Below, in pieces: positions 8,450-16,037 of a stretch of DNA of 40,866 bases (position 1 is its first letter; every line of letters starts with the position of its first letter). Below the pieces are notes generated by a model. That model had not been told where the DNA came from. It made no database searches and saw only the letters and a list, made by a program, of their open reading frames with translations. The position numbers and the translations under genes were made by a program. This DNA is from Micrococcales bacterium (GTDB taxonomy: Bacteria; Actinomycetota; Actinomycetes; Actinomycetales; Microbacteriaceae), in assembly GCA_947483795.1 (NCBI GenBank), contig CANKLZ010000004.1, forward strand, positions 1 through 40,866. Reading direction: 5' to 3'.

Positions 8450-8797
8450 GTGAGCGAACCTTTAGATCAAATAACTCAGTGGCTAACCATCCCAGAAGCA
8501 GGGGACCTTTTAGGCATAACACCTGGCAAGGTCAGGCGACTGATCGAAGAGCACCAGCTAATAGCGATTAAGGCAGATGGTGTCTTTAAAATCCCAGCCG
8601 AAATAATCATCAATGGCGAACCTTTGCCGCCACTTCGCGGCACAGTTGTTTTGTTGATGGACTCAGGTTTTACCCTTGGTGGTGCAATCAAGTGGCTTTA
8701 CACAGTTGAAGACTCTCTTTCAACAACACCAATGGCTGCACTGATTGCCGGAAGAAAAACCGAAGTCAGAAGAGTGGCGCAGTCTTTAGCTTTCTAA
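8450..8797 (+). CDS. Rv2175c-family DNA-binding protein
   Basis: Small winged-helix DNA-binding protein of 115 residues. The segment TIPEAGDLLGITPGKVRRLIEEHQ (about 13-36) forms the helix-turn-helix, and the rest matches the Rv2175c C-terminal domain. In M. tuberculosis the homologue is a PknL substrate whose DNA binding is abolished by phosphorylation near the N-terminus; a Thr sits at residue 9 here, as I recall for that site. The GTG start has no spaced Shine-Dalgarno: AAGGG touches it, and a CAATCT -10-like hexamer lies 6 bases upstream, so the mRNA may be leaderless. The stop overlaps that of the convergent polyprenyl synthase by 4 bases. The target genes are unknown. Confidence 0.85.
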   Translation: MSEPLDQITQWLTIPEAGDLLGITPGKVRRLIEEHQLIAIKADGVFKIPAEIIINGEPLPPLRGTVVLLMDSGFTLGGAIKWLYTVEDSLSTTPMAALIAGRKTEVRRVAQSLAF

Positions 8798-9918
8798 GCG
8801 TCGCGATTTATTACTTTCAAAGCCAGTGCCATTAAGGCAGACTTTGCTGTTTCTTCCAAACTAGAAGATTCAAGAGAATCTAAACTTCGATCAGCCAACT
8901 CCGTAATCATTCGTTCGGTTTTTTCTAAAGCACCGGACTCCTGAATAAGTTTTTGCATGAATGCAATTTGTTGAGCATCTAACTCTCTGCTGGTGAGTAA
9001 CTCTTCAAAGCTGTTTGCCATTGATGGCGATTGCTCGGTCAAAGCTTCTTTAGTAAGGGCTACCAGAACTGTTCGCTTGCCTTCACGTAGATCATCGCCA
9101 GCTGGTTTGCCGGTAACGCTTGGATCTCCAAAGACGCCCAAGATGTCATCCCTAAGTTGGAAAGCAATTCCAAGCGGAATGCCAAACTGGGTAAACACGT
9201 TTAGTGTGCTCTGATCTGCTCCTGCAAAAGCAGCGCCAATACGAAGTGGAGCTTCAATGCTGTACTTCGCAGTTTTATATAGGATTACCTTCTCTGCTCT
9301 GCCAACGCCTTCTTTGACTGGTCTTGTCGTTGCAGCGTTTTCTTCGAGTACATCGAGGTACTGACCCGCCATAACTTCAACTCTCATCAAGCTGAATTCA
9401 TCGCGACAGGCACTTTCGATTTCGCGATTAGGCGAGTGTAGTAATGCGTTACCAAAAATCTCACTTGACCAACCAAGCATGAGATCTCCAACTAGCACAG
9501 AGCCAGCAACACCAAATCGTTCTGGAGCACCTGCCCACTGTTTTTCCTGGTGTAAAGATTCAAAGCGTTTGTGGATAGCTGGAGCACCACGTCGGGTGTC
9601 GGATTGGTCCAAAAGATCATCGTGAACCAGTGCTGCCGCGTGGAACATCTCTAGTGATGCAGCAATACCAGCAATCGCTTGCTCGGATTCGTTCACTTCT
9701 TGCTCACTCTGGTGATAGGAAGACTCACTTAGGGAAGCTCGCCATGCCCAATAGCAAAACAGTGCCCTAAACCTTTTCCCACCTTGAAGTAGGCTCTGGG
9801 TGTAGTCGACCACTGGGATCAAATCGGTAGAGATTGCCTCAAAATCGTTGCGCTGTTTGATGCAAAAGTTGTCTAGGTTTGTCTGGACCTGAACTAAGAC
9901 GTTTTCGGAGTAATTCAC
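8794..9918 (-). CDS. idsA: Polyprenyl diphosphate synthase (IdsA/geranylgeranyl-type)
   Basis: Adds isopentenyl diphosphate units to an allylic diphosphate to make a C15-C25 prenyl chain for carotenoids, quinones or lipid carriers. The first Asp-rich motif HDDLLDQSDTRRG and the second region QLRDDILGVFGD are clear, with GKPAGDDLREGKRT after them. The length of 374 residues is typical of actinobacterial IdsA. The start is GTG at 9918. A TAGGCT hexamer on the minus strand (9925-9930) lies exactly 6 bases before it, which would fit a leaderless promoter. The position next to the Rv2175c-family gene resembles M. tuberculosis idsA2 (Rv2173). Product chain length cannot be assigned by eye. Confidence 0.87.
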   Translation of the reverse strand: MNYSENVLVQVQTNLDNFCIKQRNDFEAISTDLIPVVDYTQSLLQGGKRFRALFCYWAWRASLSESSYHQSEQEVNESEQAIAGIAASLEMFHAAALVHDDLLDQSDTRRGAPAIHKRFESLHQEKQWAGAPERFGVAGSVLVGDLMLGWSSEIFGNALLHSPNREIESACRDEFSLMRVEVMAGQYLDVLEENAATTRPVKEGVGRAEKVILYKTAKYSIEAPLRIGAAFAGADQSTLNVFTQFGIPLGIAFQLRDDILGVFGDPSVTGKPAGDDLREGKRTVLVALTKEALTEQSPSMANSFEELLTSRELDAQQIAFMQKLIQESGALEKTERMITELADRSLDSLESSSLEETAKSALMALALKVINRDA

Positions 9919-9976
9919 TGCACTAGCCTAACTGGGGCAATAGGTTTAGCATTAAAGGCAAGGCAAGGAGATTACT

Positions 9977-10345
9977 TTGGGATTAAGCGAGAGCGAACAA
10001 AAAGTTCTTGAGGAACTTGAGCGCCAGCTAACTGGCGGCAAGGAAGCACCTAAGGCTAAGGCCAGTCAAGTTGATGGCAAAGTCAAGTACGGCAGACTTC
10101 TTGTCCTCGGATCAGTCCTGGTATTTTTAGGGCTAGGGATCATGGTTTTCGCAATTTCTATCCAGGAAGTAATTGTTGGAGTATTAGCCTTCCTAACCAT
10201 GTTGACTGGGCTGTATCTGGTCAGTCAAAACTGGACCAGCAAAGCTTTTAGGGAGAGTCAGCCCAAATCAAACGCAAAGCCTGACCAAAAACCAGGTTCA
10301 ACAGGGTATTTTCAAAACCGTTGGGATCAGCGCAACGGCAACTAA
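9977..10345 (+). CDS. DUF3040 small membrane protein
   Basis: A 122-residue protein of the actinobacterial DUF3040 family: the N-terminus MGLSESEQKVLEELERQL is the family hallmark. Two hydrophobic segments (about residues 36-59 and 64-84) should span the membrane, with a hydrophilic Lys/Gln/Asn-rich tail. The TTG start is supported by AAGGAG 6 bases upstream. Function is unknown; the family commonly sits just ahead of mraZ in actinobacteria, as here. A terminator follows directly, so it is probably a separate transcript from the dcw cluster. Confidence 0.85.
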   Translation: MGLSESEQKVLEELERQLTGGKEAPKAKASQVDGKVKYGRLLVLGSVLVFLGLGIMVFAISIQEVIVGVLAFLTMLTGLYLVSQNWTSKAFRESQPKSNAKPDQKPGSTGYFQNRWDQRNGN

Positions 10346-10370
10346 TTAGGGGAAAGAGCCCCAAAACTAA

Positions 10371-10400
10371 GGACTTCAGAGTAATTCTGAGGTCTTTTTT
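10371..10400 (+). terminator. Rho-independent terminator after the DUF3040 gene
   Basis: GACTTCAGA (10372-10380) pairs with TCTGAGGTC (10386-10394), with one G-T pair and a 5-base loop, followed by six T (10395-10400). A smaller GGGG/CCCC hairpin (10349-10362) lies just upstream. It separates DUF3040 transcription from the mraZ promoter. Confidence 0.75.
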
Positions 10401-10504
10401 CATTTAACTCAGAAATATTCAATTTTTGAGAATTTTTCCTCCACCTAGATAGCCCTTGCTTTTATTGACCTCAACACGCCAGAATAGTAAGTTCTTGCAC
10501 GAAT

Positions 10505-10534
10505 TTGACAATAAGTGGATGAAAGTGGTGTAAT
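10505..10534 (+). promoter_or_regulatory. mraZ (dcw operon) promoter
   Basis: A consensus -35 TTGACA (10505-10510) and a -10 TGTAAT (10529-10534) are separated by 18 bases, placing the transcription start near 10541 and giving a leader of about 37 bases before the mraZ GTG. It is the strongest-looking promoter in the window and the likely main promoter of the division and cell wall cluster. Confidence 0.7.
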
Positions 10535-10556
10535 GTGGAGCATGACTACAGTGGCG
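10515..10556 (+). promoter_or_regulatory. MraZ-binding direct repeats
   Basis: GTGGAT (10515), GTGGTG (10525) and GTGGAG (10535) repeat with an exact 10-base period, and GTGGCG follows at 10551. They overlap the -35/-10 spacer, the -10 element and the transcription start. MraZ is known to repress its own promoter by binding short phased direct repeats (TGGGN-type in E. coli, AAAGTG-type in mollicutes), so autorepression of the dcw operon is the natural reading. Confidence 0.72.
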
Positions 10557-10577
10557 AACTAAAGAAAGGGCCAGCAA

Positions 10578-11009
10578 GTGTTTATTGGTACTAGCTATCC
10601 CAAACTTGATGACAAGTTCCGCCTTATCCTCCCTGCAAAGTTCCGTGATCGTCTGGCTGGGGGAGTAATCCTGACTAAAGGACAAGAGAACTGTGTTGTA
10701 GTCATGACTAGGGCTGAATACGAAGCCAGAGCAGAAGCGCTAACCGCTGACACTACGGTTGGAACTCAAGATTTTAGAGTCCTATCTCGCCACTTTTTTG
10801 GCGATGCTGACGAACAGACCCCTGATGGACAGGGAAGAATCCTGGTCACCGCGAAACTTCGCGAGTGGGCAGGCCTCGGCCGCGACCTGGTAGTCGCCGG
10901 TGCTGGTAAGCACATCGAAATTTGGAACCCAGAAACCAGAGAGTCATACATGAACGCTGGTGCTGAAGCCTTTGCAAACTTCTCCGAAGGGGAGGTGAGG
11001 CTGAACTAA
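10578..11009 (+). CDS. mraZ: Transcriptional regulator MraZ
   Basis: First gene of the dcw cluster; a DNA-binding protein with two SpoVT/AbrB-like halves that assembles as a ring-shaped oligomer. Each half carries the DxxxR signature: LDDKFRLILP (about 10-19) and DGQGRILV (about 84-91). The length of 143 residues is normal. The start is GTG at 10578 with GAAAGGG 7 bases upstream, followed by the family-typical MFIGTSYPKLD. It probably represses its own operon through the phased GTGG repeats in its promoter. A structured leader RNA separates it from rsmH. Confidence 0.95.
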   Translation: MFIGTSYPKLDDKFRLILPAKFRDRLAGGVILTKGQENCVVVMTRAEYEARAEALTADTTVGTQDFRVLSRHFFGDADEQTPDGQGRILVTAKLREWAGLGRDLVVAGAGKHIEIWNPETRESYMNAGAEAFANFSEGEVRLN

Positions 11010-11011
11010 CT

Positions 11012-11110
11012 CCTAGTTTCTAATCTCCAGCTATTTGGCTTCTGGATTTCTTCCCCGATTCCAAAAGCAGCAACCAAAAGGGTTCAAATGGATGGGGTTT
11101 AGGAACTAGG
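11012..11110 (+). ncRNA. Structured leader of rsmH, candidate mraW RNA motif
   Basis: The mraZ-rsmH gap folds well by eye. A 12-base closing stem pairs 11012-11023 with 11099-11110 (one G-U pair). Inside it a hairpin pairs GCTTCTGGA (11038-11046) with TCCAAAAGC (11060-11068), one C-A mismatch. Its 13-base loop (11047-11059) contains CTTCCCC (11050-11056). Flanking TTTGG (11034-11038) can alternatively extend the stem with CCAAA further 3'. As I recall it, the actinobacterial mraW motif is a hairpin with conserved CUUCCCC found upstream of mraW (rsmH) genes, so this matches in position and key sequence. A covariance search is needed to confirm the assignment. Confidence 0.6.
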
Positions 11111-11125
11111 AACTAAAGCGTAAAG

Positions 11126-12085
11126 ATGGCTGAAATCTCATCACTCCACGAACCAGTTCTCTTAGAACGATGCATTGAAATCCTTGGAGAAGCACTCAAA
11201 GGTGAATCCGCAATATTGGTGGATGGAACTCTTGGTCTCGGTGGTCATAGTGAAGCTTTTCTAAAGCGCTTCCCAAACTTAGTTTTAGTCGGTATCGATC
11301 GTGATGAGAATGCACTTCGGTTGGCAGGGGAGCGTTTAGCTCCATTTGCCGACCGCATCCACCTTGTTCAAGCTGTATACAGCGAGATCCCTGAAGTGCT
11401 TGAAGACCTAGGGCTTGAACTTGCCGACGCCATTCTTTTGGATCTGGGAGTTTCATCGATGCAACTCGATGAGAAAGACAGAGGCTTCGCGTACTCATTC
11501 GATGCACCGCTGGATATGCGAATGGATTCAAGCGCAGAGCTAACAGCTGCCAAGATTCTCAATGAATACAAGGAAGATGACCTTACTAAAATCTTCAAAA
11601 CCTATGGTGAAGAAAGATACGCAAAGTCAATCTCCCGTCAAATCGTCAAGATTAGATCTAAATCACCTTTTACAACAAGCAAACAACTCACCGACATCAT
11701 CGCCAAGGTAGTCCCATTTATTCCAGGTAAGAGTTCGGGTCACCCAGCCAAGCGTGTGTTCCAAGCTCTAAGAATTGAAGTCAATCGTGAACTTGAGATT
11801 TTAGAAGAAACAATCCCAGCAGTCATCGATGCTCTAAAGATTGATGGCCGAGTCCTGGTGTTGTCATACCAATCCCTAGAAGACCGCATAGTCAAACAAG
11901 CACTGGTCGCTGCCTCTACTTCTTCAGCCCCATTAGATCTTCCAATCGAACTTGAACAGCATGCCCCAGTTCTTCGACTTCTAGTCCGAGGAGCAGAACA
12001 AGCATCCGAGCAAGAAATTAGTCACAACCCAAGATCAGCCTCAGTTCGCCTGAGAGCTGCTCAAAAGATAAGGAACGCAGCATGA
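11126..12085 (+). CDS. rsmH: 16S rRNA m4C1402 methyltransferase RsmH
   Basis: Methylates N4 of C1402 in 16S rRNA using S-adenosylmethionine. The SAM-binding motif VDGTLGLGGHSEAFL (about 32-46), AILLDLGVSSMQLD and the C-terminal HNPRSASVRLRAAQK are diagnostic. The length of 319 residues is standard. The start ATG (11126) follows the structured leader; its Shine-Dalgarno is weak, so leader folding could influence translation. The last codons overlap the next gene by ATGA, indicating translational coupling. Confidence 0.95.
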   Translation: MAEISSLHEPVLLERCIEILGEALKGESAILVDGTLGLGGHSEAFLKRFPNLVLVGIDRDENALRLAGERLAPFADRIHLVQAVYSEIPEVLEDLGLELADAILLDLGVSSMQLDEKDRGFAYSFDAPLDMRMDSSAELTAAKILNEYKEDDLTKIFKTYGEERYAKSISRQIVKIRSKSPFTTSKQLTDIIAKVVPFIPGKSSGHPAKRVFQALRIEVNRELEILEETIPAVIDALKIDGRVLVLSYQSLEDRIVKQALVAASTSSAPLDLPIELEQHAPVLRLLVRGAEQASEQEISHNPRSASVRLRAAQKIRNAA

Positions 12086-12723
12086 GCGTATTAAGACAAG
12101 CTCAACCAATTCGCCCTATTGCACCAAGGCGACACCTGAGACCGGTATCAAACGTGGTCCAACCTGTTCGCAGAAGTGTTCCAAAGGTTAGTTCCCAGTC
12201 CTCATCATTTAGAGCGCTACTGACCAAGACCCTAATCGGCAAGTTACTAGTTGGATTTACAAGTGTTGCGGTACTAGGCCTGATTGTGAACACTCTCTGC
12301 GATGGTGCTGTCTACAAAATCTCAGAGCTAAAGATTGAGACAGCAGCATTGGCGACCCAGTCACAGATCATCGGTCAACAGGTTGATTCTCTTCGTTCAC
12401 CGCAGAACCTCTCCAATAGTGCCAAAGCTCTTGGCATGGTTGTGAATTCAGATCCAGTATTTCTAAATGTGCGCGACGCAAAAGTTCTAGGCTCTGCAAT
12501 TCCAGCCTCTGCGGACGCGACAAAAGCAGTGTCAGCAAATCTAATCCCGAATGCATCCATGACGTATCGAAGTAATCCGGTGGCTCTCAAGGGCGATAAC
12601 AAATCAACCATTGAAGCTCCTGTTCTTAAAACTTCATCTGCACAGAGTGTCAAGCAGTCCGTCTCAGGATCTAGCCAAGTAGCCTTAATTCCTGTGGGCA
12701 TTCCAGCATCGCCAACAAACTAG
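12082..12723 (+). CDS. FtsL-like division protein
   Basis: A 213-residue bitopic membrane protein in the ftsL slot between rsmH and ftsI. A basic N-terminal cytoplasmic tail of about 50 residues precedes one membrane helix (about residues 51-71), then a short coiled-coil-like segment (KISELKIETAALATQSQIIGQQVDSL), as expected of FtsL, which joins FtsQ and a DivIC-like partner to activate FtsWI. A Ser/Ala/Pro-rich, apparently disordered tail of about 90 residues follows, longer than in classical FtsL. The ATG overlaps the rsmH stop (ATGA). Sequence similarity to model FtsL proteins is too low to see, so the assignment rests on topology and position. Confidence 0.72.
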   Translation: MSVLRQAQPIRPIAPRRHLRPVSNVVQPVRRSVPKVSSQSSSFRALLTKTLIGKLLVGFTSVAVLGLIVNTLCDGAVYKISELKIETAALATQSQIIGQQVDSLRSPQNLSNSAKALGMVVNSDPVFLNVRDAKVLGSAIPASADATKAVSANLIPNASMTYRSNPVALKGDNKSTIEAPVLKTSSAQSVKQSVSGSSQVALIPVGIPASPTN

Positions 12724-12741
12724 ACCATTTAGGGGCGTTCA

Positions 12742-14493
12742 ATGCATTCGAGTGAGACCGATAGAAGATATTCAATCTTCGTCGGAATTGTTCTTTGTGT
12801 TCTAGCAGTTTTTATCTTTCGGCTTACTTGGGTTCAGGTAATCGAAGCTGAAGCCATAAACAAGGTCTCAACTGAAGCGCGTGAAACAACTCGCACAATC
12901 CCAGCTATTCGCGGCAATATCATTGATAGTGAAGGACACATCCTCGCCACCACAATCATTAGCTGGGATGTGAATGTTGACCCAAAAAACGTTGGCCCTG
13001 TTGTTCTGAAAATTGGCGATCAGAAAGTTGCTTTCACCAAAGAGCAGATAGCCGAAAAGCTATCTGAAATGCTTAGAGTGCCTACCGAAGAGCTTTTAGA
13101 GAAGATGACTGGAACCTCTAGGTATGCCAACCTCAAGAAGTCGGTCAGTGCGGCAACTTATTCCAAACTTAAAGAACTAGACATCCCTTGGGTCTATTTC
13201 GACAAGAAACAAAAACGGCACTACCCAGACGGTGCGGTGGCTGGAAACCTTCTAGGCTTCGTTGGATCCGATGGCTCAGCACTTGAAGGTATCGAAAGAA
13301 TGATGAACTCGTGCCTTGCTGGAAATGACGGTAGAGAGTCATATATTCAAGGTGCAGATCTAATCCGTATCCCATCTTCAGTCCAAGTTATTCAACAGGT
13401 CAAGCATGGCTCCGATGTCGTGCTCTCTATCAATTCAGATTTGCAATACTCTGCCCAACAAGAGATGGCAGCAACTGTTCGCAGGCTAAATGCAGACTGG
13501 GCCAGTGCAATAGTTATGGAAGTCTCAACCGGAAGAATTCTTGCAGCAGCTGAAGCTCCTACAGTTGATCCAAACAACTTCAGTGGAGTAAAAGCCGAGA
13601 ACAGATCATCCAGAATTTTTAGAACCTCTTTCGAACCAGGCTCAATACTTAAAACTCTTGCTGTTGCCACAGCCCTAGATGCTGGCAAGGCAACACCGTT
13701 GAGCCAAGTTGTTGCTCCATACTCGCTGCGGATGCCTTGGGGGCAGAACATCAATGACTCACACAGACACCCACCTGAAAAACTAACCTTTACCGGTGTG
13801 TTAGCAGAATCTTCGAACACTGGATTAGTTCAACTTGGTGGAAAAGTAGATTCCAAAACACGTTACGAATACATGCAGAAATTTGGACTTGGCAGTAAGT
13901 CAGGCGTGAACTTTGAAGGTGAATCTTCAGGCCAACTAGCTGACTACACCAAGTGGGACAAAATGACGGATAAGACGGTCATGTTCGGGCAAGGAGTTTC
14001 CCTTACCCCAATCCAAACCGCTGACATCTATCAAACAATTGCAAACAAAGGTGTTCGACTTTCACCAGTTCTCGTCGAGGGTTGTCAGGATAGAAACGGT
14101 AACCTTACTCGCACTGCTGTGGATTCACCAGTTCGAGTCATCAGTGAAAAGACAGCCGCCGACACAATGGACATGCTTGAAAAGGTTGTTGAAGAGGGTT
14201 CGATAGGTAAGACAGCGAGAATTCAGGGCTACCGCATCGGCGGAAAAACTGGAACTGCTCAAATTGCTGAAGGCAAAGGCTATGGCCGTCTCTTTGCGGT
14301 GTCTTTCGTTGGAGTTGCTCCTGCTGAGAATCCAAAATATGTAGTTGCTGTTACTGCTTTTAAATCAAGAAACATTAGCAACTCACTAGGCGCAACCCCT
14401 GGGTTCGTAGCCATTATGAAACAAGTACTAAAGACTTATACCGTGCCACCAACAACAACCAAATCCAAGAAGATTGCGACAGAGTGGAAATAA
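12742..14493 (+). CDS. ftsI: Septal peptidoglycan transpeptidase FtsI (PBP3)
   Basis: Class B penicillin-binding protein that cross-links septal peptidoglycan together with FtsW. An N-terminal membrane anchor (about residues 9-31) is followed by the dimerisation domain (RGNIIDSEGHILATT) and the transpeptidase domain with all active-site motifs: SILK (Ser301, Lys304), SSN (357-359) and KTG (502-504). The length of 583 residues is normal. No PASTA repeats follow. The start is ATG at 12742 with AGGGGCG upstream. The stop TAA overlaps the murE ATG as TAATG. Confidence 0.95.
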   Translation: MHSSETDRRYSIFVGIVLCVLAVFIFRLTWVQVIEAEAINKVSTEARETTRTIPAIRGNIIDSEGHILATTIISWDVNVDPKNVGPVVLKIGDQKVAFTKEQIAEKLSEMLRVPTEELLEKMTGTSRYANLKKSVSAATYSKLKELDIPWVYFDKKQKRHYPDGAVAGNLLGFVGSDGSALEGIERMMNSCLAGNDGRESYIQGADLIRIPSSVQVIQQVKHGSDVVLSINSDLQYSAQQEMAATVRRLNADWASAIVMEVSTGRILAAAEAPTVDPNNFSGVKAENRSSRIFRTSFEPGSILKTLAVATALDAGKATPLSQVVAPYSLRMPWGQNINDSHRHPPEKLTFTGVLAESSNTGLVQLGGKVDSKTRYEYMQKFGLGSKSGVNFEGESSGQLADYTKWDKMTDKTVMFGQGVSLTPIQTADIYQTIANKGVRLSPVLVEGCQDRNGNLTRTAVDSPVRVISEKTAADTMDMLEKVVEEGSIGKTARIQGYRIGGKTGTAQIAEGKGYGRLFAVSFVGVAPAENPKYVVAVTAFKSRNISNSLGATPGFVAIMKQVLKTYTVPPTTTKSKKIATEWK

Positions 14494-16037
14494 TGACACC
14501 TAAGCAATCGATTCCTCCAATTCTGAGACCAGATCAAGTTAAACCGGTTTCACTTCAAGTTTTTGCTGAACACTTTGGCTTAGAGATCAAAGATCATGTT
14601 TCTACTGTTGAGCTCACTGGGATCAGCATGAACACAGGAGACCTAAGAAAAGGTGACCTTTTTGTTGCTATGCCTGGCGTGAAGACACACGGCGCCAGCT
14701 TTATTGCCAAGGCAATTGAACTCGGTGCAGTTGCAGTTGTGACAGATTCACAAGGATTTGAAATTCTTCAAGACTGTGTGCTACCAATTCTTCTTCTTGA
14801 AAACCCTAGAGCTCATCTAGGTGACCTAGCAGCTTTTGTCTATGGCAACACACAAGGCAATATGCCAACCTTGTTCGCTACCACTGGCACCAACGGCAAG
14901 ACTTCAACAACATATTTGCTAGAGGGAATTCTGCGACAACTAAATCGTGTTACCGGACTAACTTCAACAGCGGAAAGACACATCGCTGGAGAAGTGATTG
15001 TCAGTCGACTGACCACTCCAGAATCAACCGAGATGCACGCACTCATCGCACGCATGCGAGAAAAAGGTGTTACCGATGTGGCCATTGAGGTTTCTGCTCA
15101 AGCACTAACCCAACTAAGAGTAGATGGATTAGTTTTCGATGTTGCTGGTTTCACTAATTTGAGCCATGACCATTTCGATGACTACGACGGTTTTGATGAC
15201 TATCTTGAAGCGAAAGCTAAGTTATTTACTAAAGCAAAATCTAGGTGTGCTGTGATATGCCTCGACACTGAGTATGGGAGGAGAGTTGCTGAACTAAGTG
15301 AGGTGCCAGTAACCACAGTGTCGATGAATCCTGAAAATAAAGCTGACTGGACTGTTCGCGTGTTAGCAGAACTACCTGACAAAACAGAATTTGAGTTATC
15401 TGGGCCCAATGGTGAGAAGTTATCCTCAAGTGTTCCTATTCTTGGCGCGCACATGGCTAGTAACGCAGGTCTAGCCATCGTTATGGCAGTTCAAGCAGGT
15501 TTCTTGTTTGACAATATCGCTAAAGTTTTGAGTGGCGGGATTGACGCATACCTGCCCGGTCGAACAGAGCTAGTGTCTCCTCAGGGGGCCCCAAACGTTT
15601 ACGTTGACTTTGGTCACAGCCCTGATGCATTCCTGAACACCCTTGCGGCTGTCCGTAAGGTAACAACTGGCAAGGTACTTATGCTCTTTGGTGCTGACGG
15701 TGATCGTGATGCATCTAAACGCCCTGAGATGGCTCGGGTCGCCGCTAAGGGGTGTGACCTATTAGTGATAACAGATCATCACCCGAGATTTGAAAATCCT
15801 GCATCAATCAGAAAAACACTCGTTGATGAAGCAAGACTATTTAGACCTGAACTTGAGATCCATGAAGTTTCACCACCAGAGGCTGCAATAAGACTTGCAG
15901 TTTCATTAGTTCAACCAGGCGATGCCATTTTGTGGGCCGGACCTGGTCATCAGGATTACCGAGATATCGAAGGGGTTAGAACTCCGTATTCTGCTCGCGC
16001 TGAAGCCAGAGCTGCTCTCAAAGAGGCAGGCTACTAA
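14493..16037 (+). CDS. murE: UDP-MurNAc-tripeptide synthetase MurE
   Basis: ATP-dependent Mur ligase that adds the third residue to UDP-MurNAc-L-Ala-D-Glu in the cytoplasm. The ATP loop TGTNGKTST (about 131-139), the central domain and a C-terminal domain are intact over 514 residues. The substrate-specificity loop is not the DNPR of meso-diaminopimelate enzymes: it reads DHHPR (428-432), and the later GKGHE motif reads GPGHQ (483-487). The third residue added may therefore be something else, as known for group B peptidoglycan of Microbacteriaceae. I choose ATG at 14493, coupled to the ftsI stop, over GTG at 14484. Confidence 0.92.
   Translation: MTPKQSIPPILRPDQVKPVSLQVFAEHFGLEIKDHVSTVELTGISMNTGDLRKGDLFVAMPGVKTHGASFIAKAIELGAVAVVTDSQGFEILQDCVLPILLLENPRAHLGDLAAFVYGNTQGNMPTLFATTGTNGKTSTTYLLEGILRQLNRVTGLTSTAERHIAGEVIVSRLTTPESTEMHALIARMREKGVTDVAIEVSAQALTQLRVDGLVFDVAGFTNLSHDHFDDYDGFDDYLEAKAKLFTKAKSRCAVICLDTEYGRRVAELSEVPVTTVSMNPENKADWTVRVLAELPDKTEFELSGPNGEKLSSSVPILGAHMASNAGLAIVMAVQAGFLFDNIAKVLSGGIDAYLPGRTELVSPQGAPNVYVDFGHSPDAFLNTLAAVRKVTTGKVLMLFGADGDRDASKRPEMARVAAKGCDLLVITDHHPRFENPASIRKTLVDEARLFRPELEIHEVSPPEAAIRLAVSLVQPGDAILWAGPGHQDYRDIEGVRTPYSARAEARAALKEAGY

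Noticed and set aside
10419-10685. Minus-strand open frame across the mraZ promoter
   Set aside because: Antisense to the mraZ promoter and start codon, with no family resemblance.
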